The notes beneath the pieces are model-generated. The model was not told where the DNA came from. It worked only from the letters and a program-made list of their open reading frames with translations, and did no database searches. From Ephydatia muelleri (Eukaryota > Porifera > Demospongiae > Spongillida > Spongillidae), in contig JABACO010000016.1 of the NCBI GenBank assembly GCA_013339895.1, positions 3,119,767-3,183,766 on the forward strand: a stretch of 64,000 nucleotides of DNA. Direction: 5' to 3'. The position numbers and the translations under genes are program-made. Shown here in pieces: positions 21,305-34,205 of this stretch; position 1 is the first letter of the stretch; each line of letters begins with the position of its first letter.

Positions 21305-24300
21305 TTATTTTACCACTCAATACTGGGTATTACCAATGGAACTGCTGTTAAATTTTTCCACAAGGTTTGAAATATTTTGAAAAAAAAAATGTATACATAT
21401 TATAATAGTTATCTTTGCATCTGTTAAGCACGATAACACTGAGGTGTATGTGGAGCTGGATGTGCTTGTGAACCTTACACAATTCCAAACTTTGGTTCCG
21501 GACACTACGGTCAGTCATCTAGATCCAGGCACTCTGATACTTTATGAGAAAACTGTTCTACCGGTATCTGAAATATACAGTTGTACTTCCCATCCAATCT
21601 TGTAATCAAATGGGTAGAGCAGTCATCACATTTTTATTATATTTGATCCACGGGTATGTTTTCAACAGTGATAGTACAACATGTTGCACTTGCAGGAAAT
21701 GGATACATATTGAGCTCCACATCATATGAAGGCTAAATCAGCAGGAAAGCCTGTATACGCTTTGCCACTTGTATTATTCTCAGATGATACAAGTAGCAAC
21801 AAGAGCAAGAAATGGCACAAGTTTATATCATGGTATCTGAAACTAGCTGGTTTGTCCGGACAAACAAGTTCGAAAGTATGCAACATGCACTTTATTTATT
21901 GTTAATTCAGACAATTTATGTACACTAGATTTGTGAAAGCCTATTGCAGAGGAGCTTTTACTGCTAGAAACTCAAGGTATGGTGCATTGAATAAGCAGAC
22001 GGTCACTGTAGTGGCTCCACTGATATGCATTGTGGCTATGGCATCTGAAATTACAAACCATCTTCGTGGTGCTGCCAACAAGTACTGCCGCATTTGTGAG
22101 GTAGAATAAGTGTAATGCTGTTGTATTGACATTTAATTTTACTGGTGCTTAAATTTCAAGGTTGATCGTACTCAAGACCCTTCAGTTATATGTGCCAAAA
22201 GAACTCGAGAAATCCATTCTGCAGCAAATTGCTGAGATCAATTCTCAGCATACTGAGGCTGCAAAAGCTACATTAAGAACGCAATTTGGTTTAAATGAAG
22301 CCTACAACATTTTCCTTGACATACTACCCATTGACCTATATCAGTAAGTTACTGTGATTTATTTGTTACGTGTTGCTAAAATCACTGCCTCCAAAGAAGT
22401 ACACCTTTGGAGGCTCTTCGTGTGATGTGGCTTGGAATTGCCAAGTATCTATTGAAAGATGTGATGTCACAAATGTCTGCAATGCAGAAAAAGGAAATAC
22501 TTGCAAGAATCAGAGCCTTTCACACCTCAGGCTTTAAAGTTAAGCTATATGGCAATGTTTGTGTTTACTATAAGCACTCGTTTCTTGGGAGAGACTTTAA
22601 GGCATGGTCACAAATGGCCCATGGGTCCGTATCTTACCTATGGTCAACTTCAAGTATTGTCAAGCTTTTCTAAAGTAAATAAGATGTGTAGTTATGTATG
22701 CAGAAATGATTATTTTTATTACATAGATATTTCGGATGTGTGCTTGTGATGCCTATGATCCATCATTGAAAGATGATTTACAACAGAAGTGTCAGGATTT
22801 TGTTGATAACGTTAAGACACACATGCCTACATTTCTTCAGAAACAGAAAACACATCTAATTCTGCATTTAGTGGAGTGCATGGATGAGTTCAGTCCAACT
22901 TCTTCTTTCAATGCTGAAAGGTATGTGTACCATATACTGCTGCTTGTCCCAGCCAGGCCCACCCCCTCACCTGGATTGTTACAAAAATTGGCTTGTTTAC
23001 TAACAAAAGGCCTAGGACACATACATTCACTGCAATACAGGTTTGAGTCATTCAACTCAAAGGTGCGGATGTTTAATATTTTCAGTAATCGTCAAGCCTC
23101 AAGTAGGGACATAGCCAGTCGGCTGCAATCTCTCATGCATATCAGTCAAAGTAACAGCGTTGATGGAAACAAAAGGTTTAATACCCAATATGAAACCATA
23201 TGTTGCAAGGGAATGTTTTTCTTAGGTTTGCAGTTGGAGCGCTAGAAATACTTTCTTGCAGCATGTACTAATAGATGTCACACTTCAAGAATTGCACCGC
23301 AGCAGATGTATCTACCAGCCTGGATCAGCACGACAGGTATTATGTAATACTTTATGTTCTTTATTATTACTGTGTATGTTATACAGGTTTCCAAGTACCA
23401 AACAGTTCTGCTCCACTTACCAGTGCACCTTGGCGTTAGACATCCAGTTGGCACATCCATTGATCTCATGGCTCTGTTACAGAGCCATGCTCCTTCACAC
23501 ACTGAACTCATTTCAATCCAGTACTGAGACAGTAGCAGTATGCAAAGCTATTGTGTCTGAGAATTGTATGCTAGTTAATTGTGGAGATTATGTGGACTGT
23601 GTCTCCCACATGAACAGGTAGGTGGAAAATAGTTGTTTATTTGTACACAAAGTACTGATATTTATTTCAGATGAGATATGCTTTGTTAATGGCTGTCTAC
23701 AAGACAGCTACAGGAGCAACACTTTGCTTACTTCAACGTTTTCTATCACTGTTGACATCTACTGGAGAGCAGCTGTTAAATGAATTTGACTGTCCATTGT
23801 TGGAGCTTACCAAGACACTGTTTACTGTACCTGGTGGCAACATTCGGAAGGCAGTCAATATTGTACAAACACATGTGTGCTTGCTGAGAAAGCTGCAGGA
23901 CAAACTGGAGAGAGAGCACTTAGGATGTAATCAGTTGACCTTTGTACGTGACTGGAGTAATTATTTTTATTGTTGTAGTGTGTTTTGTGCTTAAATCTAA
24001 TCATTTTAAAATATTCAGTTTACTTATAAATTATGATGTAACGAAATTCAACATCTTTTCTGGTGGAAAATGATAACAATCTGTACCAAACTGTTTCCAT
24101 ATCTGTACCAAAATGTTACATACAATCTGCACCATATGTCGTGCTAAACGTATATGTTCTAGGTTGTACCAATCAATATGGTACAGGATGTAATCATGTA
24201 TGATATGAGTACGAGACATATCCGGTACAGAGAATTACAATTTGGCTGTGTATACTATCTATGGTTGAATATTAACAGCGCAGGCCACGTGTATTACATC

Positions 24301-24389
24301 TACGTGATGGCGACCAATGCTAGCTGCGCTATAGTAATCGAAGACCAGGCAGACCAGGTCGGCTCTGCAAACGACTGCACATGCATTGG

Positions 24390-24585
24390 ATTTTTTATGC
24401 CGAAAGGCAAAGCTTCTGGGGCTCCGCCCCAGACCCCAATGGGAGAGCTTACAGCGCTCCCCTATACCCCCTAGCTGGGCGGGAGGGGTGCCCCCCTCCC
24501 GCACCCTCCCCGGGGCGGCGCCGCCCACTACTCTGCCCAACCTATAGCCACACCTGCCCCCTCCCAGATCCTGGATCCGCCACTG
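24390..24585 (-). mobile_element. GC-rich segment ending in a hAT-like terminal repeat
   Basis: Sharply GC-rich against its AT-rich surroundings. On the minus strand it begins CAGTGGCGGATCCAGGATC, a very common start of hAT-type miniature elements in animals. I could not find the partner end or an 8 bp target duplication. Confidence 0.4.
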
Positions 24586-24972
24586 AGAAGCAATAAACAC
24601 CTCTGACCTTTATTTTAAGCATAAATCACGTGGCCTGACGTTGTTGACTGTCAGCTTTGGCGCTTAGAAAGCAATTGACTTACAAACGGTGATCGCCGAC
24701 CTCGTGTGTTCTAACAAAGATAACGACGCTCGGGAACCGAGATATAACAGACCCAAACTATCACAGTACAGTGAATAGAATCCTTTATCTGTTTTTGGTA
24801 CAAGCTAACGGTGACGCATTTTCTGAAGTAGTTTTCAAGCCTTTAGAAAATCCGCCAGTTTGGCGTCTTTTACGTTTCTCCTGGTATTAAATACTTGAAA
24901 GTGGACTGCATTTTTCTTTCTCTCTTAGCTGGAGGGGGATGGCAGCTATCAGTTGTGGTTCAATGCTTAATA
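24586..24972. other. Non-coding stretch
   Basis: No gene or repeat recognised. Confidence 0.3.
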
Positions 24973-26182
24973 CTAGTAGATGTTCTTTATCTGTGCACAG
25001 CAGATTGGAGCAAATACCAAGCCAAGTCTATTAAACTTGGCATGAATCAATTCAGCCCCCTGTTCTCCCAAAAGGCTATGGTAAAAGGTCATGAAGTCTT
25101 GAATAGCCTTGGAATCCACCTTCACTGGCTGGTATAAACTCTTCATGCCAGGTAAGCCTGCCAGCACTGCAACCGAAGTAAGAGTATTTGTATTCACTCA
25201 TACCTTTCATTTTCATTTAAGAAGTGGACAACCTTATCTACCAGATGGGGAATGTAAACTAAAGGAGCTCCTTTGATTTCATCTCCACCTGAAGGAAGTG
25301 GAAATGTAAAGGGGGCAACTTTCCCTTTCCTTGAGGTTATCCCCCACAATGTGGCTGGAGATGCGACACATCCTTTCCTCACCAGCCAGATGAATCCCTG
25401 ATGATTTCAGACACCTGAAAATCAGTGAATTACCTTTGCTGCATTGCATTATGATATCATATTGTCTTAGAAGTCAATTTATTCCAAGGTATAGCAAGAC
25501 CAGCCTTTATTGCCAATACCAGAGCTGGACCAATCTCAATGGATGATGACATTCTTGCAGTAGCTAGCCAACAAACATTGTTGCACTTCATCACTGAGGA
25601 TGAGAATTTCTGTTTGGATGAGGGTAGATGCTTCTCCACTGACAATACTTTGTATTATCTGCATTTCAGAGCATGTGGTCCTTGAGCAGGCGGCTGTGGT
25701 TTGTTGCTTGGCTTTGGTGACTTGCATGAATGTCATTGGCTAAGGTGAGGGTAGATATTATGTAACCTCAGTACCAGTTAAAACACTTTCTTAACTGCTC
25801 CTCCTGTAGCAAGCTTTACAACACCTTTGTCGGAACTGGTAGAGATGGCCCTCTATAGCAGCTCAGCAGCTTGCTTCTCAGGTGTAAGTGATGGTACACA
25901 CTCGTGCCCTTCATAATCACCACTTCTAAATGTCCCTGTTGCAACCAGCCCAATGTCTTCTAACATCTGATAGCAGCAGAGGAGTATTGCATTTGATGCT
26001 GGTCTGACATGTGGCAGATCATTGTCTGAGCAACAGGGACAGCTTACAGCGCCAGATGCTGCTATGCACTCTGTGAGGCACTTGGTCCATACCAGAGCAC
26101 TGCACGTCAATTCTGAAAGAACGTTGGAACACAGTGCACACTTCAGCTTCTTTAAGATCGGCAGGTTGTTCGCGCTGGCCAA
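24973..26182 (-). pseudogene. RING-like cysteine-rich protein gene, fragmented
   Basis: The first block, 26182-25853, starts MASANNLPILKKL and has a cross-brace-like cysteine pattern: CALC, then C..ALVWTKCLTECI, then CPCC. It ends in PSLTPEKQAAELL at a TAG, after which the same frame continues (RAISTSSDKGVVKLATGG), so the stop looks like a lesion. Downstream minus-strand blocks follow in order at about 25736-25540 (KAKQQTTAACSRTTCSE), 25540-25457 (IGPALVLAIKAGLAIPWNKL), 25382-25210 (FPLPSGGDEIKGAPLVYIPH) and 25130-24973 (KAIQDFMTFYHSLLGEQGAE). They read like exons of one larger protein of a type common in cnidarian and sponge genomes. I cannot name the family. Function is not assigned beyond probable zinc binding and a possible ubiquitin-ligase-type RING. 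Confidence 0.5.
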
Positions 26183-29100
26183 AGTTGGACTAGCTCATGC
26201 AATAAAGCTGGTGAAGAGGCAATCTTCTGAAGATGAGCTATTAGTAGTGTACTAGGTGCCTGGCGAACGCTTCTTTCTACTTTTGGCCTTTTCATGTGTC
26301 CACGCACATGCTCGCACCATGATGTCCTATTACTGTATTGTTCAAATAAAGTACATTGTACCTTGCATTGATGAAATGTATGTTTGTGCCACTGAAATAG
26401 ACACTGTGATGCACCCCCTTCAATTCATTATAGTGCTGATCGTTCTAGCCATCAAATTGCTTACAGAGCAGGCGGAAACTTTCAGGATGTGTGTTAACAT
26501 CATCCCCCAGAAGTGTTGATGTCAGAAGCTATTTTCAGATCAGCTGTCAATGCATTGCATTCATATGATCTTTTGCTTTGCTTTGGATTTCCACAGCCTC
26601 TGTCCACACACGCTACAACACATGGGTACTTTCTCTATGTGGTAATCCATACCTATCACAGCTCTGCCGCAGGCCCGTGACGTCACGTAAATTCATTTGT
26701 CCCCAACGTTACGGATTTCGTTGACTTCAGGCTCACCTACCCGCGTTCGGACCGATTACTCACGAAATGTATTGCAGGGCCGTGATATTCATCCGCGCTA
26801 TAACGTGAACATACATTCCCGCACAGTTACGTTTTTTTATATTTGCTCTCGTCCCCACCGTATTAGTCGTACATGAAGATCTCGTCAATTAACCGTAATC
26901 ATTTTTATCTTTAACTGGCAAAGCTAAAACTCCGCCTCCATTAGTAATTTTTTAATTTGAAATTTGATTTTACAATAATCAATCTTTATGCATAATTGAG
27001 CAGTCACATAAATCACCAGGCTCAAATGGATGCTGAAATTAGAACGAAGGACACTGTAAAACAACGCATGCCAAAAAGTTTACTTTACCTGCTACTGTAG
27101 CACTGCATGGGCCTGAACCTGCAGCCTCTATTAAACGACTGCTCTGATCTGCGATCAAAAAGACATTATAAAAGGAAGACGTCAAATGTATTGCAATTCA
27201 CCAGGTTATTGCACGTACCCCTGTGGATTCGCGGAACACTCACTGGAGCCTCATACAGTGTTAGAAGGTTCAAACCAGCCATTCTTGCCTGCTGTCACCA
27301 ATGGCATACCACTTTAAAAAAACATCCACGGCATGACAGCATTAGAAATCGCCAAAACGTCTTGTTCTTCCTAAATAGCAACTGTATACACAAAAACATA
27401 GATTCACTTACATTAAATTGGCAGCAGAGTATAAAGGGGTGTCGCTTGACTTTAGAAAGTTAGTCTATAAGCATCAGCAAATTCGCATATGCGATCTTGT
27501 CCATTTACATGTTTTCTATCCATAGACCGAAATGCAATGGGTCGAACTTGCAGCCTGTTTCAAACGACTGCGATCAAAAAGACATTATAAAAGGAAGGAT
27601 AAGTCACACGGCTCACATTGCAACTCACCTCGGTTCTTGCACGTGCCCCTGTGCATGGATTCACGGAACACTAACTGGAACGTCATACTGTGTTAGAAGA
27701 ATCAAACAGACATTCTTGTCTGCTGTCACCAAAGACGTACCACTTAAATAGGTACTTCAATATTTGACGTACGCGTACCGAAAAAGTGGTAACCGAAATA
27801 ACGAGTAAAAATTGTGACGGAAGTGATGGATTGAAATTGTACGGGACATAGAAACGAAGGCTAGTTTGTATTGGTTTGGTAGCAATTGAGGACTCTGCTG
27901 TGCTTTTCAGGTAGGATACTAAATTATCTAAGCCTTTGTGTAGTCAAAACCTAGAAAACTACACTTGTTCAATATTTCTGGCGGGCTGAAATAATGGTTG
28001 TTTTTCATATTTGCAAAACTTTTATACGTGTTGAGCGGCGGGGATAGAGTTCTGATAAACAGGTTCCAAAGGTTATTATCTACTTGCATTTCTTTTTTCA
28101 TGGACTTCAGACGATTCCCAAGGTGTTGTCAAATGCCCTACGTGTTTGCACTTGGTATACGCTCTGTGTAAAACCAGATCACTTACAAAGTCTCCTAGTA
28201 TAACAAGCACTGTTTTTTTTACTAGTTTTTGTAACTTTTAAAACAGCAGAAAAGAGTTTTATGTATCGAATGATCGAGCACATTATAACTCTAATTAGAG
28301 TGTACCTTAATCTTCGAGCGGCGCAACTTTTTAGTTAAGATTCCTTTCATGGCTAATGCAACACTACTAGGGATTGCAATTCTGTAATTTACAACCGATT
28401 CCCAAGGTGCTTTTTAAACAAGGTTTTCATTTCAAGCCTAGTCCCCAGGCCATTTATACTGACTTATTTTTACGGTCACGAAGTTAATGTCGAAACATAC
28501 GTAGACGTTGTAAACAAATGTGTCCTTTTTATATTAGGATGAAGACTGCTAATGATTTTAACAAGCATCTTGAAAAATTTAGAAGTGGTATGATATTCTA
28601 CAGGCTGCATGCTGTACTAAGAAAAGGATTGGTACCTATATACAAATAAGCATTTCAGACACTGCCATAAAAACTTCTCTGCAAGCTGGAGCATTTGTCA
28701 ACATGGATGCCTTACAGAGGTCAATACAACGTTTCACAGATACAATAAAAACAATGAAGAAGCATGCATGTAGATCGGAATTGGGATGTCATAATTAATC
28801 TGTTAGATGAGCAATTCATCCTTCCAATTCAAACCCTTTCAGCACTTCATACTTCTACCTCATTGTGTCCAGTAGTTGACAAGCCAAGTAGTTCTTATTG
28901 TTCCATCACACGGAAGCTAAGAATCCACTGTGAACGATGCATGTTTACACAGACAATTGAAACTAAAGGAGATTTTGATTTCAAAGCAGCTTTTCAAGCG
29001 AAAGTTTCAAACTATAAGAAACAGAAAGGTCAAAAATGCCAAAAAGTACTGCTACGTACTGGAAACATGATGAAAATCAGGATGACGGAGATGACGTTAC

Positions 29101-29297
29101 AATGACCATTTATGAGTTCTTAGTTGACTATGTTACTGATGACCTGTACATACTTGAAATCGTTATTTAGTCTTATGCATATGTGTACCCTACATGTAGT
29201 TACGTTCTGGCATGATAACGTTCAATGGTTCAATAGCTGCAGTAAAGAGAACATAAACCGTCACAATTTTTTCTACGATCGCGCATACTGTACCGTT
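26183..29297. other. Non-coding stretch with a local duplication
   Basis: No convincing gene in 3.1 kb. A 225 bp segment at about 27107-27320 recurs, diverged, at 27530-27750. The ORF at 28764-29105 has no recognisable domain. The stretch ends with CCGTT (29293-29297), the left copy of the Polinton target duplication. Confidence 0.45.
27107..27751. repeat. Diverged direct duplication of about 220 bp
   Basis: Segments around 27107-27320 and 27533-27750 share long blocks (GATCAAAAAGACATTATAAA; CTGCTGTCACCAA) in the same order. A piece just beyond the first copy (27317-27365) also occurs at 54424-54470, on the other side of the Polinton. Confidence 0.7.
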
Positions 29298-29865
29298 AGT
29301 AGTGTCATATTAGCGGTTTGACTCCATCGATATGGACATGAGGGGTCAAATGGAGTGATGGTCCAGAGCCCTTACTATCGCTACTGACCCTTACTAATAG
29401 TTAAAATTTTGCCTATCGCATAAAGGGTCGGGCCCACATTTCTCATAGATTTAGGGGGTCTTAGGAGTCTAATCTACAGGGGTCATGAACTTATTTAGAT
29501 CTATATAACTAGAAGAAATTATTCACATTCTACTAGGGGTCTAATCTAACTTTATCGAGCTTTATCGTACAGTGTGGAGTCTAGTATTAGGGTATTTCAC
29601 TAACATTTAGTAAGCTCTATCTTACTCTCGCGTACCCCGACTCATTTTTAAGGGTACTACTGGTATCCCTTTTCCACACCAGTACTACATAGTCTATTAT
29701 GCGAACGCGTGCTTTACATAGCCCTAATAATATTTCTATCTCTTAATGAGATTCTCGGCCGAGTGCCAAAAGTTAGATACCCCATTTTTTGTAAAACATG
29801 ATCCAGTTTATACCGAAATATGCAGTAAGATGCAGTAAGATGCAGTAAGATGCAGTAAGATACAA
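29298..29865 (+). repeat. Polinton left terminal inverted repeat
   Basis: About 568 bp matching the reverse complement of 53706-54261 almost throughout. The inner end is a short array of GATGCAGTAA units, with four to five copies here and about three at the right end, which explains the length difference. Confidence 0.95.
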
Positions 29866-30034
29866 TAACCAAAGAAGAAAGATTGATCATTAGATAATCT
29901 GTATTAATAATTTAAAAAGATTTGAATGATCGAACAAATTGATAAGTAAGATAAGTGTGAATTTAATTATATAGTCATTACTATAACATTTATAATAGCT
30001 ATGGTAGCACAATGTAAAGTAAACATAACCGCTC

Positions 30035-30115
30035 AGTAAGGGCTCTGGACCGAATCACTCCATTTGACCCCTCATGTCCATATCGATGGAGTCAAACCGC
30101 TAATATGACACTACT
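30035..30115 (-). repeat. Internal inverted copy of the Polinton terminus
   Basis: About 80 bp ending in TAATATGACACTACT, the reverse complement of the first 80 bp of the left TIR, with a few changes near its start. The interval 29298-30115 is therefore bounded by inverted copies of the same terminus and looks like a short element-like unit at the left end. Confidence 0.9.
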
Positions 30116-30167
30116 ACTACTTTTTAATATATGACGCAATAATCATGAGATACCTTGATATAAAGAG

Positions 30168-33100
30168 ATGAGTATATCAAATGTATATTTAGAAAGACTG
30201 CATAGAATATATATAATAAGAATAAGAATGGAGCTTGTGAATGAGATTCAAAGTTTAGAGAAGCTGGCCAGCAGTACTACTTTACCTAAAGAAGTGAGTG
30301 ATAACATTAGAAAACAAATATTGCTAATCAAACAACAACTATCAAAAGCGGCGAAAGATGCGGCACCAGCAGCGAAGCGCGTCATTCAAGCACCTAAAAT
30401 TATGAAATCATTAAAGCCAGTAAAGCCAGCGAAAAAAGTGGAAGCTGATGAAACAAAGGCTGACGATCCACCGACACATCTAGATGGAATCAAAATAAAG
30501 GATATGACGACAACACAAATAAAACAAGCATCTATGCTCTATCCAGAATATAAGTTGAAAAATAGTAGCGGGATCTTTAGACACTATGAAGCAATTTATC
30601 ATCATCTAGGTACGGAGCAGAATTATTATTTAATGTTGCATCAGATGGGAGAACATCTAATTCCTTTACTGAAAAAAGAAATCGCAGAACATTCAGCAAT
30701 TAAGTTTGGTGTATCATTAGTTTGTTCATACGTCAAACACAATCACACAGAGGTGCCAGATTACACATCTGTAGAGCGAAAAACAAAAAGAGATCTACTG
30801 CTCTTTAATGAATCTGACATAATTCCTAATGTTGATCTAGCAATTGATATGATTCAAGATGGATTGACAACTTTGTGCAGATGGGGTCAGGATGGGTATT
30901 TGAAGGAGGAAAAAGATCAGATGTTACAGTATTGACATTTAATCCATTTAGAGGTGACTCATACATCAAAACACCAGATTATGTTCCAGCAAGAAGTGTC
31001 ATCAATGTTCAGAATAAAGATGAGCAATGCTTTAAGTGGGCAATTCTATCAGCTCTATATCCAGTTGCAGATCATCCAGAAAGAGTGTCAAAGTACACAC
31101 CATATGAAAACAAAATGAATTGGGATGGTGTCAAATTTCCAGCATCATTAAAAGACGTGGCAAAGTTTGAAGTCAATAATCCAGATATCAGTATTTGTGT
31201 ATACAGATATGAAGGAAAAAATCCAAGACCAGTATTTATCTCTAAGAGAATGAATAAAGCAGAGCCAACATACAGAGAAGTGGATCTATTGATTATCACA
31301 GAAGATGAAAAACAACATTATGTATGGATAAAAAACTTTGACACATTCTGTTACAGATACAGCAAAGCAGAGCACAAAAAGTATCCATGCAGGAGATGTT
31401 TGAAAGTATTTAGTGCAGAACATTACAGGATAGAACATCTGGAGTTATGTGAAGGAATCAATAAAGGTGCGCAAATTATTCAGATGCCCAAAAAAGGAGA
31501 AGTTCTCGAATTCACAGATGGACACAAATTATTGAAGGCGCCATTTATTATCTATGCAGACTTTGAATGTTTTAACGATAAGTGTGGCGAACCAAACTTT
31601 AAACATCCATGTGAAGATCCAGCATGTGAAGATCCAGATTGTATAAGAGAAAAGAAAAGGATGAAGCGAACAATTCAAACAACTACACAAGAAGCAAACA
31701 GCTATTGATACTGTGTTGTAAGATCAGATGGAGAAACAAGAGGTCCATATCTGTATAGAGGTCCAGACTCAGTAAATCATTTCTTTGAAGCAATGGAAAA
31801 AGAGATAGATCTGATATACAAAGTATTTGATGACCCTAAACCAATGATTATGGATGACTCAGTATATGATGCACAAGAACAAGCTGTAACATGTTGGGCA
31901 TGTGAGAAAGAAATGGGTGAAGACCGAGTAATGCATCATGATCACATAACAGGAAAGTTTATAGGTATGTGTCACAACACATGCAATCTGAAAATGCGAC
32001 TCAGAAAATTTCATACAAAGATACCGGTGGCATTTCACAATCTAAGAGGTTATGATTCTCACTTATTGCTGGCAGCGTTAGGTGATTGTACAACATTTAA
32101 GCATTTTAAAAGAATTAGCTGCATACCTAATAATATGGAAAAGTATATGTCATTCACAATTGGTCCACTCAAGTTTATAGACTCATATCAACTCTGCGTA
32201 GCTTCTCTGGATTCATTAGTATCAGTATTAAAAGAAGATCTAATAATCATGAAAGAAAAAATCAGTAATGTGTATACTAAGGGGACAACACCAGAAGGGG
32301 GTATAAGGGGAACACCCCTTAATGAATTGTTTGGGCTTCTAAGACAGAAGGGCACCTATCCATATGAGTATATATCAGATTATGAAAAGTTTAACGACAC
32401 AACGCTACCACCTACAGAAAGTTTTTACAGCAATCTATCAAAATCTGGTATAGATATGAAAGAATATCAACACGCTCAAAATGTTTGGAATAAATTTGAA
32501 TGTACAACACTTGGCGAATATCATGACATATACTTAAAGACAGATGTGTTATTATTAGCTGATGTATTTGAAAAATTCAGAAAAGTAATTATAAACTACT
32601 TCAAGTTGGATCCAGCTCATTTTATATCTGCAGCAGGACTTAGTTGGTCAGCAATGTTAAGGATGACAAAGGTCAAGCTAGAACTAATAACAGATGTTGA
32701 CATGCACATGTTTATTGAAAAAGGAATTCGAGGAGGAATTTCTACAGTCGCGACAAAGCGGTACGCACAGGCAAACAATAAATATCTACCTGACTACAAA
32801 CCTGAAGAACCATCATCGTTTATTATGTATTTTGATGCAAACAGTTTATATGCAGCAGCGATGTCGAGGAAACTACCAACACATAACTTTACATGGAGAC
32901 CTGAACTTGTAGCTGAAATTCCAGAGCAATTGACTGAAGTGCTAGATTTGATAATGACTACAGAGTTTGATGATGACATTGAAAGAATATATGAAGTTGA
33001 TTTGGAATATCCAGCAGAGTTACATGATCTACATAATGATTATCCATTGGCGCCAGAAGCCATGGTGGTAGACGACTCAATGTACAGCGAATATCAAAAT

Positions 33101-34204
33101 ATGGTTGCACAAAAAATCAATAAGAAAATATTGGCGAATATGAAGTTGGTACCAAATCTACAGGATAAGAAGAACTACATACTCCATGGTCAAGCATTAA
33201 AGTTATATATACAACTTGGTCTGAAGTTGACAAAAGTGCATAAAGTATTGCAATTCGAACAAAGTGATTGGTTACAGCAATATATATCATTTAACATCAA
33301 GCTGCGAAAAGATGCGAAGAATAATAAATTTGAATCGAACCAATCAAAGTTGATGAATAATTCTGTGTACGGAAAAACTATGGAGAATCTACGAAAAAGA
33401 ATGCGTGTCGATTTAGTCAAAGCAACTGAAACGACAAGAATAAATAAACTGACATCAAGTGCTCTCTATATAGAACACAGAATATTTCCTGGCGGACTTA
33501 TTGCAATACATTCAAGAAAGGCTAAACTAAAATTAAACAGACCAATATATGTAGGGCTAGCTGTACTCGACATATCAAAGTGGATAATGTATAACTTTTG
33601 GTATAACCACATCAAAAAAGAATTTGGTTCTAATGCGGAGCTGATCTACACAGACACAGACAGCTTAATTATATTGTTTACTGCGTCACCTGACAAGCAG
33701 GATGTTTATGAATTCTTGAACACTCAGCGTGATTTCTATGACTTCAGCGAATACCCTAAAGATCATATATGCTATGACACCACAAATGAGAAGGTTGTTG
33801 GAAAGTTTAAAGACGAGGCACTTGGAAGACCAATATCTGAAGTAGTCGCTCTCAGTTCTAAAATGTACTCATACAAACAAGAACCACTACCTTTTGAAAG
33901 AGCAACAAAATCTGCCAAAGAAGAAAAGCGCGCGAAGGGTGTATGTAGAGCGGTTGTCAAAAGTGAATTGACTCTCAGCAAGTATAAGAAATGTTTGTTC
34001 GAGCAGCAAGTATATGAATGTCAACAAGCGGTGATAAGAAGCAAGAACCACAAACTCGGTGTATATCATCAACTAAAAACAAGTTTATCTCCTATCGACA
34101 CAAAGCGGTATATTCTTGATGACGGCATCAGCACTTATGCATTTGGTCATTACAAGATAGGAGAGATAGAGTTATTAAAACTATTCAATACGAACACGTG
34201 CTAA
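30168..34204 (+). pseudogene. pPolB: Polinton protein-primed DNA polymerase B, disrupted
   Basis: Three open stretches make one polymerase: 30168-30935, 30875-31708 and 31709-34204. The first is the N-terminal region (possible starts 30168 or 30228). A frameshift around 30890-30935 leads to the second (SVINVQNKDEQCFKWAILSA), which has exonuclease motif I YADFECF at about 31553. An in-frame TGA (31706-31708) interrupts it before the 803-codon third stretch. There I see an HNH-like MHHDHITG..CHNTCN zinc motif (about 31934), exonuclease motifs FHNLRGYDSH (32033) and YLKTDVLLLAD (32531), and palm motifs DANSLYAAAM (32834), KLMNNSVYGK (about 33347) and YTDTDSL (about 33645). All polymerase acids are present. 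The enzyme would copy the element using a terminal-protein primer. Two lesions suggest loss of activity here. Confidence 0.93.
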
Positions 34205-34205
34205 A

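Larger units (their letters stand above)
16454..23994 (+). pseudogene. CACTA/Plavaka-like (Tnp2-type) transposase, fragmented and interrupted
   Basis: Plus-strand blocks in order: 16454-16712 continuing at 21309 after the retrotransposon; about 21430-21560; about 21745-21900 with YALPLVLFSDDTSSNKSKKW and FISWYLKLAGL; about 22005-22100 (PLICIVAMASEITNHL, CRICE); about 22160-22343; about 22405-22640 (ALRVMWLGIAKYLLKDV, HSFLGRDFKAW); and 22736-22920 spliced to 23040-23245 (ESFNSKVRMFNIFSNRQ). More exon-like pieces run to 23994. LVLFSDDTS..K..KW, L.GRDF.A and ER-FESFN are hallmarks of Plavaka-type CACTA transposases. Frames shift in several blocks and a TGA lies just before the SDDTS block, so this is a decayed copy. 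The gypsy insertion lies within one coding block, and the frame is continuous across the empty site. Confidence 0.7.

Noticed and set aside
24259..24600. Minus-strand ORF containing SQWRIQDLGGG
   Set aside because: This peptide is a familiar artefact of translating a hAT-like terminal repeat (CAGTGGCGGATCCAGG).
28764..29105. 113-codon ORF next to the Polinton left end
   Set aside because: No recognisable domain, and no splice or repeat context; cannot be supported as a gene.
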